Positions 18,110-26,143 of a stretch of 64,000 bases of DNA are shown here, piece after piece. A model generated the notes under the pieces. The model saw nothing but the letters and a program-made list of their open reading frames with translations. It did no database searches and was not told the DNA's origin. Both the position numbers and the translations under genes were made by a program. The stretch is from assembly GCF_029892155.1 (NCBI RefSeq), contig NZ_JARZAG010000006.1, forward strand, positions 248,001-312,000, read 5' to 3'. Position 1 is the first letter of the stretch. Every line of letters starts with the position of its first letter. This DNA comes from Kitasatospora sp. GAS204B (GTDB lineage Bacteria > Actinomycetota > Actinomycetes > Streptomycetales > Streptomycetaceae).

Positions 18110-19135
18110 TCAGCCGGGGTAGCGGTGCAGGGCGACGTGGACGGTGTCCACGGCCTGGATGAAGGCGGCGCGGGCGGTGCCGGTACGGCAGGCGCTGTCG
18201 AGCAGCAGGAAGCCGTGCACCACGCCCTGGTAGCGCGTGGCCACCACCGGGACCCCGGCCGCGCGGAGCCTGGCCGCGTAGGCCTCGCCCTCGTCCCGCA
18301 GCACGTCGGCCTCGGCGGTCACCACCAACGCCGGTGGCAGTCCGGCGAGTTGTTCCATGGTGGCGTGCAGGGGCGCGGCGGTGGCCTCCCGCCGGCGGGT
18401 CACGTCGGGCAGGTAGGCATCCCAGAACCGGCGCATGTCGTCGCGGTGCAGGACGTACCCGTCGGCGAACTCGCGGTAGGACGGGGTGTCGAAGTCGGCG
18501 TCGGTCACCGGGCACAGCAGCACCTGGTGCACCAGCCGGACGCCGCCGCGCTGCTGGGCCAGCACGGTCAGCGCCGCGACGAGGTTGGCTCCCGCCGAGT
18601 CGCCCACGGCGGCGATCCGTCGCCCGTCGAGCCCGATCTCGCCGCCGTGCGCGTGGATCCACTGGGCGACGGCGTAGCACTGCTCGACGGCGACCGGGTA
18701 GCGCGTCACCGGTGCCCGCGCGTAGTCGACGAACACCACCGCGGCGTCGGCCCCCACGGCGAACTCGCGCAGCAGGTGCCCGTAGGCGGCGGCGTCGCCC
18801 AGTGCCCAGCCGATCCCGTGCAGGAACAGCACCACCGGGGTCGGCTCGGCGGCGTCGACCGGTCTGACCACCTGGACCCGCACCGGCCCGGTCGGTCCGC
18901 CGGGGAGCTCGTACCATTCGGCGATGGTGTCCTGCGGGCCGTCCGGCCCGTCCTGCGCGGAGCTGTCCTGTGTGGACCCGTCCTGCGCCGAGTGCAGCGA
19001 GAGGTCCAGGAACTCCCCGGGAAACCCGCCCTCGTCGCCTTCGGTGGCAGGCCGGCGGGCGCGCGCATCCACGAAGGCCTGGAGCGCGCCCTCCAGCACC
19101 GGGCGCCGCGCGTGCGAAGGGGCGGTGTCGGACAC
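18110..19135 (-). CDS. Alpha/beta hydrolase, HSL-type esterase
   Basis: This 341-aa cytoplasmic esterase/lipase belongs to the hormone-sensitive-lipase family (IV). The catalytic serine lies in GDSAG, the acid in TAEADVLRDEGEAYA and the histidine in GVVHGF. The oxyanion-hole motif, usually HGGG, reads HGIG here, an atypical change. The GTG at 19135 has AGGAG 8 nt upstream. An ATG 18 nt earlier overlaps that site, so the shorter form is preferred. No signal peptide is seen, unlike the related protein at 35923. AraC regulators flank it on both sides. The substrate is unknown. Confidence 0.88.
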   Translation of the reverse strand: MSDTAPSHARRPVLEGALQAFVDARARRPATEGDEGGFPGEFLDLSLHSAQDGSTQDSSAQDGPDGPQDTIAEWYELPGGPTGPVRVQVVRPVDAAEPTPVVLFLHGIGWALGDAAAYGHLLREFAVGADAAVVFVDYARAPVTRYPVAVEQCYAVAQWIHAHGGEIGLDGRRIAAVGDSAGANLVAALTVLAQQRGGVRLVHQVLLCPVTDADFDTPSYREFADGYVLHRDDMRRFWDAYLPDVTRRREATAAPLHATMEQLAGLPPALVVTAEADVLRDEGEAYAARLRAAGVPVVATRYQGVVHGFLLLDSACRTGTARAAFIQAVDTVHVALHRYPG

Positions 19136-19267
19136 TCTCTGTTCTCCTGGCATAGCGGCCGATGGGGCCGGAAGGCACGGGGGCGCTCGTCCTCCGTGGT
19201 GTATCGGGTGGACCGACCCGTCATGGGAAGGCTACGGGCTGCGCCTGCCGAGCACTTCGCATGCTAG

Positions 19268-20332
19268 TCACGGATCGGTCGGCGGTGGCGCTGATGATGC
19301 ACCGTCACTTGCTCCACCGCGCACGGTTGCAGGCCCGGCAGGCAGCGCTCGGCCCGGCGTGCCGGCACCGCCTTCGGCGGTCCGCAGTGCGCGCCACTCG
19401 CGTGGGGAGACGCCGTAGGCGGCGCGGAAGGCCCGGCTGAAGTGCGCCGGGTTGACGAACCCCCACCGTTGGGCGACCGCCGACACCGTCGGCACGCTAC
19501 GGCCGCGCCGGGCCAACTCCCGGGCGCAGGCCTCCAGTCGGCACTGCTGGATGAGCCGGCCCACCGTGACGTCCTCCCCTTCGAAGAGCCGGTGCAGGTA
19601 GCGCACCGAGATGTGGTGCTCGCGGGCGATGGCCTCCGGTGACAGCTCCGGATCGCCCAGGTGGCGTTCGATGTGCTCCCGCACCCGCTGGACCAGGTGG
19701 CCGTTCGAGGCGCGCGGGTCGGCGGCCGGCGGCCCGGTGAGCTGAGCGACGAGCGTGATGAGCAGATCGGCGACCCGGCCGGCCAGCCGGTCGCCGACGG
19801 AGGCGGGGTAGGAGTGCGCGGAGGCGGCGAGCGTGCCGAGGAACGGCAGCAGGACGGACCCGAACCCCTCGGCGGGGGTGACCGCCGTCCCCACCGCATG
19901 CCGGATGTCGGACTCCGGCACCCCCAGCAGCCTGCGCGGCACCTGGAGCACGTGGGAGCGGAAGCGCTCCGGGTAGTCGAAGGAGTACGGCCGTGCGGTG
20001 TCGTACAGCACCAGGTCGCCCGCCGCCACCTCCGCGCGCCGCCCGTCCTGCTCCAGCACGGCGCGACCGGACACCTGCAAGGCCACCCCCACCTGCGCCT
20101 CCGCCTGCGGGGACCGCGCGATCAGGCCGGCCGTGCGGGACACCCGCGTCGCGTCGGCCTCCATCGTGGACACCCGCACGTATCCCAGCCGGTGCGACGC
20201 CAGGCGGCCCTCGAACGGCCGGCCGGCCAATGGCACCACCTCCACCGGCACCAGCGTCCGCGACATCGCCTCTCCCAAGAACAGCGCCTTCCTCTCATCC
20301 GGGACGGAAGCGGTCGTCACCAGCAAGTTCAC
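19268..20332 (-). CDS. AraC-family transcriptional regulator (paralogue 2)
   Basis: This 354-aa protein starts at a GTG about 9 nt after GGGG. It has the AraC-binding-like sensor (about 8-190, with DLVLYDTARPYSFDYPERF) and the AraC HTH pair (about 205-310, with HHISVRYLHRLFEGEDVT and GFVNPAHFSRAFRAAYGVSPREW). A Gly/Pro/Ala-rich tail follows. It is closer to the protein at 46117 (shared LYDTARPY, HHISVRYLHRLFEGE and RGR..PTVS.VAQRWGFVN) than to paralogue 1, pointing to duplication. It probably acts on nearby genes. The inducer is unknown. Confidence 0.9.
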   Translation of the reverse strand: MNLLVTTASVPDERKALFLGEAMSRTLVPVEVVPLAGRPFEGRLASHRLGYVRVSTMEADATRVSRTAGLIARSPQAEAQVGVALQVSGRAVLEQDGRRAEVAAGDLVLYDTARPYSFDYPERFRSHVLQVPRRLLGVPESDIRHAVGTAVTPAEGFGSVLLPFLGTLAASAHSYPASVGDRLAGRVADLLITLVAQLTGPPAADPRASNGHLVQRVREHIERHLGDPELSPEAIAREHHISVRYLHRLFEGEDVTVGRLIQQCRLEACARELARRGRSVPTVSAVAQRWGFVNPAHFSRAFRAAYGVSPREWRALRTAEGGAGTPGRALPAGPATVRGGASDGASSAPPPTDP

Positions 20333-20495
20333 CTGACTGCCCCTTTCGGCCTACGTCCTGCGCAGTCAGCCTGGCCCGCGAGTCGGCAGGCGCTCTAGGT
20401 CATTTGACTGCCTGTCCGCGGAACGGGGCAGGTCGTGCGCCGTCGGAACAGGCGCAGTGCACGGACGGCACAGAACTGGCGGAAACCTCCAAGTC

Positions 20496-23216
20496 TCAGG
20501 AGCTGTCGAGGGCGTGGGCGAGCGCGGCCCGCGAGGTGATGCCGAGCTTGGGAAAGGTCTTGTAGAGGTGCGCCGCGACGGTGCGGGACGACAGGCACAG
20601 CGCCTGGCCGATCTCCTTGTTGCTCAGACCGGTCGCGGCGAGCCGGGCGATCCGCAGCTCCTGGCCGGTCAGCTCCGCGGCCGGGGTGCCCGGCGCCGGC
20701 GCCACCAGGTCGCCGGCGGCCCGGAGTTCCTCCTCGCAGCGCCGCGCCCAGGGATCGGCCTGGAGTCTGTCGAAGGCGTGGTGTGCCGCACGCAGGACGT
20801 CCCGGGCCTCGGGGCGCTGGCGGCGGCGGAGCCAGCAGCCGTGGGCGAGGCGCAGGCGGGCGAGTTCGAAGACCCACTGCTCGGCTCCCGGCACGGCGTA
20901 CGCAGCGCGGTAGGCGGTGTCGGCCTCGGCGTCGCCCGCGGCCAAGGCGGCGGCTGCGGCCAGCAGGAAGGCGTGGTGGCCGGAGATCTCCGCAGACCGC
21001 TCGGCCCGCGCGGCGGCGACGTGCGCACGTGCCTCGCGGTGTCGACCCGTGTGCACGGCGGCGTCCACCAGGTCGAAGACCAGGGTGTGGAACCACGGCC
21101 GGCCGCAGGGGAGTCGTCCGGGTGGAGCGATCTCGGCGAAGTGCGCGTACGCCTGCTCGTGGCGTCCGTGGGCCAGGGCGGCCAGGCCCCGCAGATGGGT
21201 CAGCCGGTCCAGCACGAACCGCAGGCCGGCGCGCGCGGCGGCCGGCCTGATGAGCTGTTCGATCTCCTGGAAACCCGCCTCGTCGCCCCGGCCGGCCAGG
21301 AAGTGGGCGTAGTAGTGACGGAACATCAGCGCGTTGCAGTGGTAGCCGAGTTCCTCCGCCGACTCGGCCTCGCGCAGGCAGACGGGTGCCAGCTCCCAGC
21401 GCCCGCGCAGGAAGTCCTGGTAGCACTTGGCCTTCGCTACCGAGCCCTGGGTGGCGTAGCCGTGCAGCCCGGTGAAGCGTCGCCACAGGTCGCCGTCGGC
21501 GCTGTCGACCGCCGAGGCGGTCCAGAGCAGGAGCCAGGCCGCCCCCGCCTCCTGCTCCTCGTTCATCCGGTCGACCACCGCGCGTAGTTCCTCGGCCAGG
21601 CCCCGGGCCGGCTCGGTCCAGGCCCGGTGGCAGAGCGTGCCCGGTTCGGAGGCGTTCTCCCGGTGCCGGCCCAGCGCCTGCCAGGCTCTGGGGTCGTCGG
21701 TGTAGGTGGCGGCGAGCAGCAGTTTGAAGTAGACCTGCTCGGCCAGTCCGCCGAAGGACTCCGCGCCGGGTGCCGTCAGGGCGTCGAGGGCGGCGGGCAG
21801 CAGAGCGGCGGAGGACTCGAAGTCGATCCGGTGGCTCTGGTCGACGTACACCACCGCGTACGCGAACAGCGGGGCGATGTCCGGCGGCACCGGGGCGCGC
21901 TTCAACTCCTCCACCAGGGCGACGGTGTGGCGCAGTTGACCGCCGCGGGCCGCCATCACGGCCGCCCAGGTGAGCCTGCGGGCCCGCTCGGCGGGGTCGG
22001 CGCTGAGGGCGGCGGCCCGGTCGAGCAGGAGCGCCGCTTCCGCGTCGCCACCGCGCCGGGCGAGCCGGCTGCCGGCCTCCTGCAGCCGGCGGGCGAGGGC
22101 GTCGTCCGGGAGCAGGGCCGCCGATGCCTCGTGGACCAGGCGCCGGGGGTCCTCCGGTGCGAGGAACCCGGCGAGGACGCGGTGGGCCTCGCGCCGCGCG
22201 GACTCCGATGCCGTCGCGATCACGGCTGTACGGACCAGCGGGTGCCGGAAGACCAGCCGCCCTGCCCGGTCGAGCCGGGCGAGGCCGCCGGCCTCGATCC
22301 GCTCCAGGGCCTCCTCCGCGTCACCGCCCGCCGTCTCGTGCAGCCACGCCCCGCTGCCACCGGCCGTGCCCGTGGCGAGCGCCGCCAGCAGGAGCACCCG
22401 GGTGGCCGCAGGAGTCAGCGACGCCAGCCGCTCGGTGAAGACCCGCTCCAACCGGCGCCCCAGGGGCAGCCGGTCGGGCAGCGGGACGACGCCCCGCTGC
22501 TGCTCGCCGGGCAACTGCCGTGGCAACTCCACGAGCGCCAGCGGATTGCCGGCCGCCTCCTCCAGGAGCCGGTCGGCCGTCGTGGCGGCCAGCTTCGGGT
22601 AGCGCCGCAGCAGCAGCGCGGCCGCCTCCGGGCGGGACAGCGCGCCTACCGCGACGGGCTCCGCCGGCCACGCCTCCGCCGCCGCGCCGTCCGGGCGGCT
22701 GGCGCCGACGATCACCAGCGGCAGCTCCGCACAGCGCCGCCGGAGGAAGGCGAACACGGTCGCGCTCGACGAGTCGATCCAGTGCAGGTCGTCGAGCACG
22801 AGCAGCAGCGGGCTGCTGCGCGCCGCCTCGTCGAGCAGCGCGAGCGCGGCCGCCCCGACGGCGAAGCCGCTGGGCGGGGTGTCCGTGCGGCCGCCGAAAG
22901 CGCTCTCCAGCGCGTCCCGCTGATGGTGCGTCAGGGCGCGGGAGCGCTGTAGCAGCGGCCAAGTGGCCTGGTGCAGCGCGCCGAAGGCGAACTCGGTCTC
23001 CGCTTCGGCGCCGACCACCCGCAGCACGGCGAAGCCGAGCTCGCGCGCCCGGTGCCCGGCCCACTCCAGCAGCGCGCTCTTGCCGATACCGGCCTCGCCG
23101 CGCAACAGGACGGCCGAGCCGCCCCCGCCGCCTGCGGCCCGCTCCAGAGCGGCCGCCAGCAGGTCCGTCTCCTGCTGCCGTCCGACCAGAGCCGGGCCGT
23201 GCGTGTCACACCGCAT
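20496..23216 (-). CDS. Large LuxR-family (LAL) ATPase regulator
   Basis: The product is 906 aa. An AAA/NTPase module at the N-terminus has Walker A GEAGIGKSA (about 40-48) and Walker B LLLVLDDLHWIDSS (about 132-145). A long helical repeat region (about 330-830) follows. A C-terminal LuxR HTH (about 845-900) contains LTGQELRIARLAATGLSNKEI and LSSRTVAAHL. Such regulators switch on pathway operons when ATP and a ligand bind. The ATG follows GGGAGACGAGG. It is on the same strand as, and just downstream of, the azole-peptide cyclodehydratase gene (137-nt gap). It may be the pathway regulator, though this is inferred from position only. Confidence 0.9.
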   Translation of the reverse strand: MRCDTHGPALVGRQQETDLLAAALERAAGGGGGSAVLLRGEAGIGKSALLEWAGHRARELGFAVLRVVGAEAETEFAFGALHQATWPLLQRSRALTHHQRDALESAFGGRTDTPPSGFAVGAAALALLDEAARSSPLLLVLDDLHWIDSSSATVFAFLRRRCAELPLVIVGASRPDGAAAEAWPAEPVAVGALSRPEAAALLLRRYPKLAATTADRLLEEAAGNPLALVELPRQLPGEQQRGVVPLPDRLPLGRRLERVFTERLASLTPAATRVLLLAALATGTAGGSGAWLHETAGGDAEEALERIEAGGLARLDRAGRLVFRHPLVRTAVIATASESARREAHRVLAGFLAPEDPRRLVHEASAALLPDDALARRLQEAGSRLARRGGDAEAALLLDRAAALSADPAERARRLTWAAVMAARGGQLRHTVALVEELKRAPVPPDIAPLFAYAVVYVDQSHRIDFESSAALLPAALDALTAPGAESFGGLAEQVYFKLLLAATYTDDPRAWQALGRHRENASEPGTLCHRAWTEPARGLAEELRAVVDRMNEEQEAGAAWLLLWTASAVDSADGDLWRRFTGLHGYATQGSVAKAKCYQDFLRGRWELAPVCLREAESAEELGYHCNALMFRHYYAHFLAGRGDEAGFQEIEQLIRPAAARAGLRFVLDRLTHLRGLAALAHGRHEQAYAHFAEIAPPGRLPCGRPWFHTLVFDLVDAAVHTGRHREARAHVAAARAERSAEISGHHAFLLAAAAALAAGDAEADTAYRAAYAVPGAEQWVFELARLRLAHGCWLRRRQRPEARDVLRAAHHAFDRLQADPWARRCEEELRAAGDLVAPAPGTPAAELTGQELRIARLAATGLSNKEIGQALCLSSRTVAAHLYKTFPKLGITSRAALAHALDSS

Positions 23217-23353
23217 CCTCGTCTCCCGGGTAAGTCAACCTCCCGTCAGCGGGAACCCTGAAGGTTATCGCCCCGCACAGCCCGTTGCCGCCAAGCCGAC
23301 TGCCGATGCCGACGGACCGGCCGGTGGGCAAGGTGCGCTCCGCTCGGTGCGGT

Positions 23354-25603
23354 TCAGAGGAACATGCCGATCGGGTTGAGGTCCTCCTCGGCGGTGGGGG
23401 CCGCGAGCCAGCCCAGTCGCACGGGGACGTCGTACAGGCGCCCGGGGGCATAGCGCGGCCAGAAGTGCCGCAGTCCCGGCACCATGACCTTGACGACCGG
23501 CAGGCCGATGTCCGGACGGGTCTGGTCGGCCACCAGGACTTCCAGGTCACGCTCCTCCAGGGCGTGCCGCAGCGTCTCGACCTCGGCGAGCGGGTCGGTG
23601 CGCTCCCGGCTGGGCGGGCTCGCAGCAGTCGGGCCGGGACCATCCGGCAGCGGCCGCAGATACGGGTGGTCCGCCACCGTGGCGGTGCGCCACCAGTGCT
23701 GGGCGAAGTCGCCCTGCGGCGTCGGTGACCCGGCGCGGGATACCGCGCGCGCCGCGACCGGTAGGAGCTGATCGGCCTCGCTCATGGCCTTGGCGACGGC
23801 ACCACCCAGCTCCAGGTCCGCTCCGAAGCCCAGCAGGATGCCCTCGGCGGGCGAGTCGGTCTGCCGGGAGACGGCCGCCGCGACCGGGATCCCGAGGTCG
23901 GAGGTGAGGTCCAGCACCCATGACTCGCGGCCGAGTGCGGCGTGGCTCTCCTGCCAGCCGGCGAGGTGCGCGAGCGCGCGGGTGTCGCGCGAGTTCGGGG
24001 CGACGGCGGGACGCCGGACGCGGTTGTACCACCACAGCGCGACAGCGTCACGTTCGATCAGTTCGAGGAGCCCGTGCAGGACGGCTTCCGCCAGGGTGCC
24101 GCCGGCAGCGCTGCCGTTGGAGTCCGCGTTGGTGAACGCCCGTCCCGGTACCTGCGGGTAGCGATGGTAGAGCGTGGCGGTGGGCACGTGAACGTGCCGC
24201 TGCCTGGTCAGCGACCAGACCGGTGTCCAGTCGTGCGTGGCACTTTCGTCGAACGGCTCGGGTACCTGGTGGAAGGCGATGCGACGGGCGTTCCGGTCCG
24301 CCCGGTCCGCGTACTGCCGTTCGCTGTAGAGCTGGAGGGCGTCAGGGTGGACCGCTTCCCCCGCGAGGGCCCGGTAGGACGCGCGGACGCGGTGCTCGTC
24401 GCCCTGCCAGACCGCGGAGAACCGCTCGATGGCCTCGCCCAGCGCGCCTGCCTTCGCCTGGACCGCGGTTGCGCCCTTGCCCGCGCTCTGGCCGCGCAGC
24501 GGTCTGCCGTGTCTGCGGGCTCCCGGCCCGTACAGCGCGAAGTTGTGGCCGGCCGTGCAGACGTGCAGCAGGTCGGTGCCGGTCTGCTGCGGCGTCAGAT
24601 CGGTGACGATGCCGGTCACCGGGCTGACGAGATCCCCGTACGCCGTGAGCATTGCCTCGGGGGACAGGAAGCGGCGGCCGTCGCCGGAGGCGCCGTGCGC
24701 GGGCTGGTGCGTCAAGGTCAGCGGGCGCAGCGCCCGGGCTCGTAGCAGCCCCGGGTCGCCGCACGCCGGGCACTGCGGCCGGCGGACCAGCCGGTGGCGC
24801 CGCGAGCTCAGGGACAGCGTGTCGAAGGTCAGCACCCGCCGATCCGGGTCCCGCACACCGGCGATCCACTGGGCTGCGCGCAGGGCGACAAGCCGTGCGG
24901 TGAGCTGGGTCACCAGCTCCCCTCCCACCGGGACCTCGGCTGCAACGTGACCGCCGCCCGTGGTGCTCTCGATGAACGCGGCCTCCAGGTGGCGCCCCGC
25001 GAGACTGAACGCGGCACAGTGCCAGCAGGCCGTCCGGCCCGGTTCCAGCACGGGGCTCAGGAAAGCGGTACCGCCCGTCAACTTCACCACGCACCAAGGC
25101 CGCCGCGACACCAGAGCCTGGTCGTCGGCGGCCAGCAGGTCAGGATGGAGGAGGTGATCGGCGACCGCGATCTCCAGCTCGGCGTCCTGCCGAGTGACCT
25201 TGAGTCCGGCCGCTCGCACGGCCTCGATCAGGGGGGAGGCGTCCGCGCCGCCCACGGCCGTGACGCTGACAGCACCGCGGGCCAGCCGGTGCTCCGCGTG
25301 TGCGGCCTGCGTGCCCGCGAGTTCCCAGTAGCCTGCGGCCTGCCGATCCTCGCCAGGCTCGGACTCCACCAGGAAGCCGGCGCCGACCAGTCTGTCGAGC
25401 TGGCGGCGTACGCTGTCGGCCGCGAAGGAGGCGGACGCCTGCTCGACGATCTCGTCCCGGGTCCAGCGGCCGTCGAGCAGCGGAGCCAGCAACTGGATCA
25501 TGGCACCGTGCAGCACGACGGTGCGGCCCGCGAGCAGGAGGAAGACGCCGTCACCCGGCACCGGGTGAACACCGATATGCCTCTTGAACCTGAGGTATTT
25601 CAT
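23354..25603 (-). CDS. Fused TOMM cyclodehydratase (leader-binding E1-like domain plus YcaO)
   Basis: This 749-aa enzyme should turn Cys/Ser/Thr of a ribosomal peptide into azolines with ATP. Residues about 1-85 resemble a leader-peptide recognition winged helix. Residues about 90-330 are the E1-like domain with a four-Cys zinc site (CWHC near 192, CPAC near 276). Residues about 350-749 are the YcaO domain with GALGEAIERF and EAVLHGLLELIERDA, the ATP/Mg-binding acid clusters. It ends in NPIGMFL; the PxPxP tail of some YcaOs is absent. The ATG at 25603 follows GAGAAGG. A 30-codon upstream extension runs through a terminator hairpin and is rejected. No dehydrogenase gene is nearby, so products could remain azolines. 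Confidence 0.9.
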   Translation of the reverse strand: MKYLRFKRHIGVHPVPGDGVFLLLAGRTVVLHGAMIQLLAPLLDGRWTRDEIVEQASASFAADSVRRQLDRLVGAGFLVESEPGEDRQAAGYWELAGTQAAHAEHRLARGAVSVTAVGGADASPLIEAVRAAGLKVTRQDAELEIAVADHLLHPDLLAADDQALVSRRPWCVVKLTGGTAFLSPVLEPGRTACWHCAAFSLAGRHLEAAFIESTTGGGHVAAEVPVGGELVTQLTARLVALRAAQWIAGVRDPDRRVLTFDTLSLSSRRHRLVRRPQCPACGDPGLLRARALRPLTLTHQPAHGASGDGRRFLSPEAMLTAYGDLVSPVTGIVTDLTPQQTGTDLLHVCTAGHNFALYGPGARRHGRPLRGQSAGKGATAVQAKAGALGEAIERFSAVWQGDEHRVRASYRALAGEAVHPDALQLYSERQYADRADRNARRIAFHQVPEPFDESATHDWTPVWSLTRQRHVHVPTATLYHRYPQVPGRAFTNADSNGSAAGGTLAEAVLHGLLELIERDAVALWWYNRVRRPAVAPNSRDTRALAHLAGWQESHAALGRESWVLDLTSDLGIPVAAAVSRQTDSPAEGILLGFGADLELGGAVAKAMSEADQLLPVAARAVSRAGSPTPQGDFAQHWWRTATVADHPYLRPLPDGPGPTAASPPSRERTDPLAEVETLRHALEERDLEVLVADQTRPDIGLPVVKVMVPGLRHFWPRYAPGRLYDVPVRLGWLAAPTAEEDLNPIGMFL

Positions 25604-25644
25604 CCCAGTCACCTTCTCCCAGCGGCCGAACAATCCGAAGAAAA

Positions 25645-25683
25645 GGGCCGCACGGGACAGCGCCGAAACGTCCCGTGCGGCCC
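25645..25683 (-). terminator. Hairpin with U-run between precursor and cyclodehydratase (attenuator)
   Basis: A perfect 14-bp stem, GGGCCGCACGGGAC (25645-25658) with its complement at 25670-25683, has an 11-nt loop. In the minus-strand transcript it is followed by UUUUCUUCGG. It lies 12 nt after the precursor stop and 41 nt before the enzyme start. Partial read-through would give far more precursor than enzyme, a usual RiPP-operon arrangement. Confidence 0.85.
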
Positions 25684-25695
25684 GCGAGGCCATGC

Positions 25696-25827
25696 TCAGG
25701 CCTCGGTGGCCCAGCCCTGCGAGCAGAAGGCGGGGACGGCCCAGCCCTGCGAGCAGAATCCGGCCTCGGCCTGGCCCAGCTCCTCGACGACGATGCCGTT
25801 CTCCGCGATCTCCAGCGTGATGTCCAT
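25696..25827 (-). CDS. Two-core azole-RiPP (TOMM) precursor peptide
   Basis: A 43-aa peptide encoded directly before the cyclodehydratase. The ATG has GGGAG 7 nt upstream. Residues 1-23 form an acidic leader (MDITLEIAENGIVVEELGQ, then AEAG). The C-terminus is two tandem 10-residue cores, FCSQGWAVPA and FCSQGWATEA. Each has an adjacent Cys-Ser pair that could become a thiazol(in)e-oxazol(in)e. The repeat is exact at DNA level over 21 bp (25708-25728 and 25738-25758). The gene has not been recognised as any named family. That it is the substrate of the adjacent YcaO is inferred from position, composition and the following attenuator. Confidence 0.88.
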   Translation of the reverse strand: MDITLEIAENGIVVEELGQAEAGFCSQGWAVPAFCSQGWATEA

Positions 25828-26143
25828 CAGGGATCTCCCGATCTCCATGTGACGACGGTGACGGTCACCGTCTCCTGACGACCATACATATCGATTGTCT
25901 GGCTTGGCAGTTGGAGCTACTGGTTCCGATCATCAGTGCACCGATGAGCATCCCCGGTGCACTCTCGGAATAGCGCGCCACCCCGAATGATTTCGCCGAC
26001 CAGTGCACAGAGTCTGTCCGAGAGTGCACGGGGCGGTAAGTCGCCCGCCGCACGCTTGACGGCGACGCCTACGCTGCATGCGCGGTCAATTCCCGCAGAA
26101 ACTACCAGGCACAGAGGTGTGTATTCGTGGAGCGATGGTTCTG
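25828..26143. promoter_or_regulatory. Divergent promoter region of the RiPP and xdhC-like genes
   Basis: No gene was found in these 316 bases. They hold an inverted repeat in the precursor leader, GACGGTGAC-g-GTCACCGTC (25854-25872), and four boxes sharing the core TGCAC. Two boxes are direct copies of CAGTGCAC. The other two form the inverted pair described separately at 25957-26029. Confidence 0.65.
25957..26029. promoter_or_regulatory. Inverted GTGCACTCTCGGA operator pair with extra CAGTGCAC boxes
   Basis: GTGCACTCTCGGA (25957-25969) and TCCGAGAGTGCAC (26017-26029) are perfect inverted copies 47 bases apart. CAGTGCAC also occurs at about 25935-25942 and 26001-26008. Regular TGCAC boxes between divergent starts suggest cooperative binding by a dimeric regulator. 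The LuxR-type protein at 20496 is a candidate but unproven. Confidence 0.55.

Noticed and set aside
16875..19178. Minus-strand ORF of 767 codons spanning an AraC gene, a palindrome and an esterase gene
   Set aside because: It runs through a 44-bp terminator-like palindrome and two real genes in another frame.
25604..25693. 30-codon N-terminal extension of the cyclodehydratase
   Set aside because: It would translate through the attenuator hairpin and touch the precursor stop. The ATG at 25603 has its own RBS and opens the leader-binding domain.
26078..26143. Longer start for the XdhC-family protein
   Set aside because: The ATG at 26078 has no usable RBS, and the extra residues do not resemble the family N-terminus.
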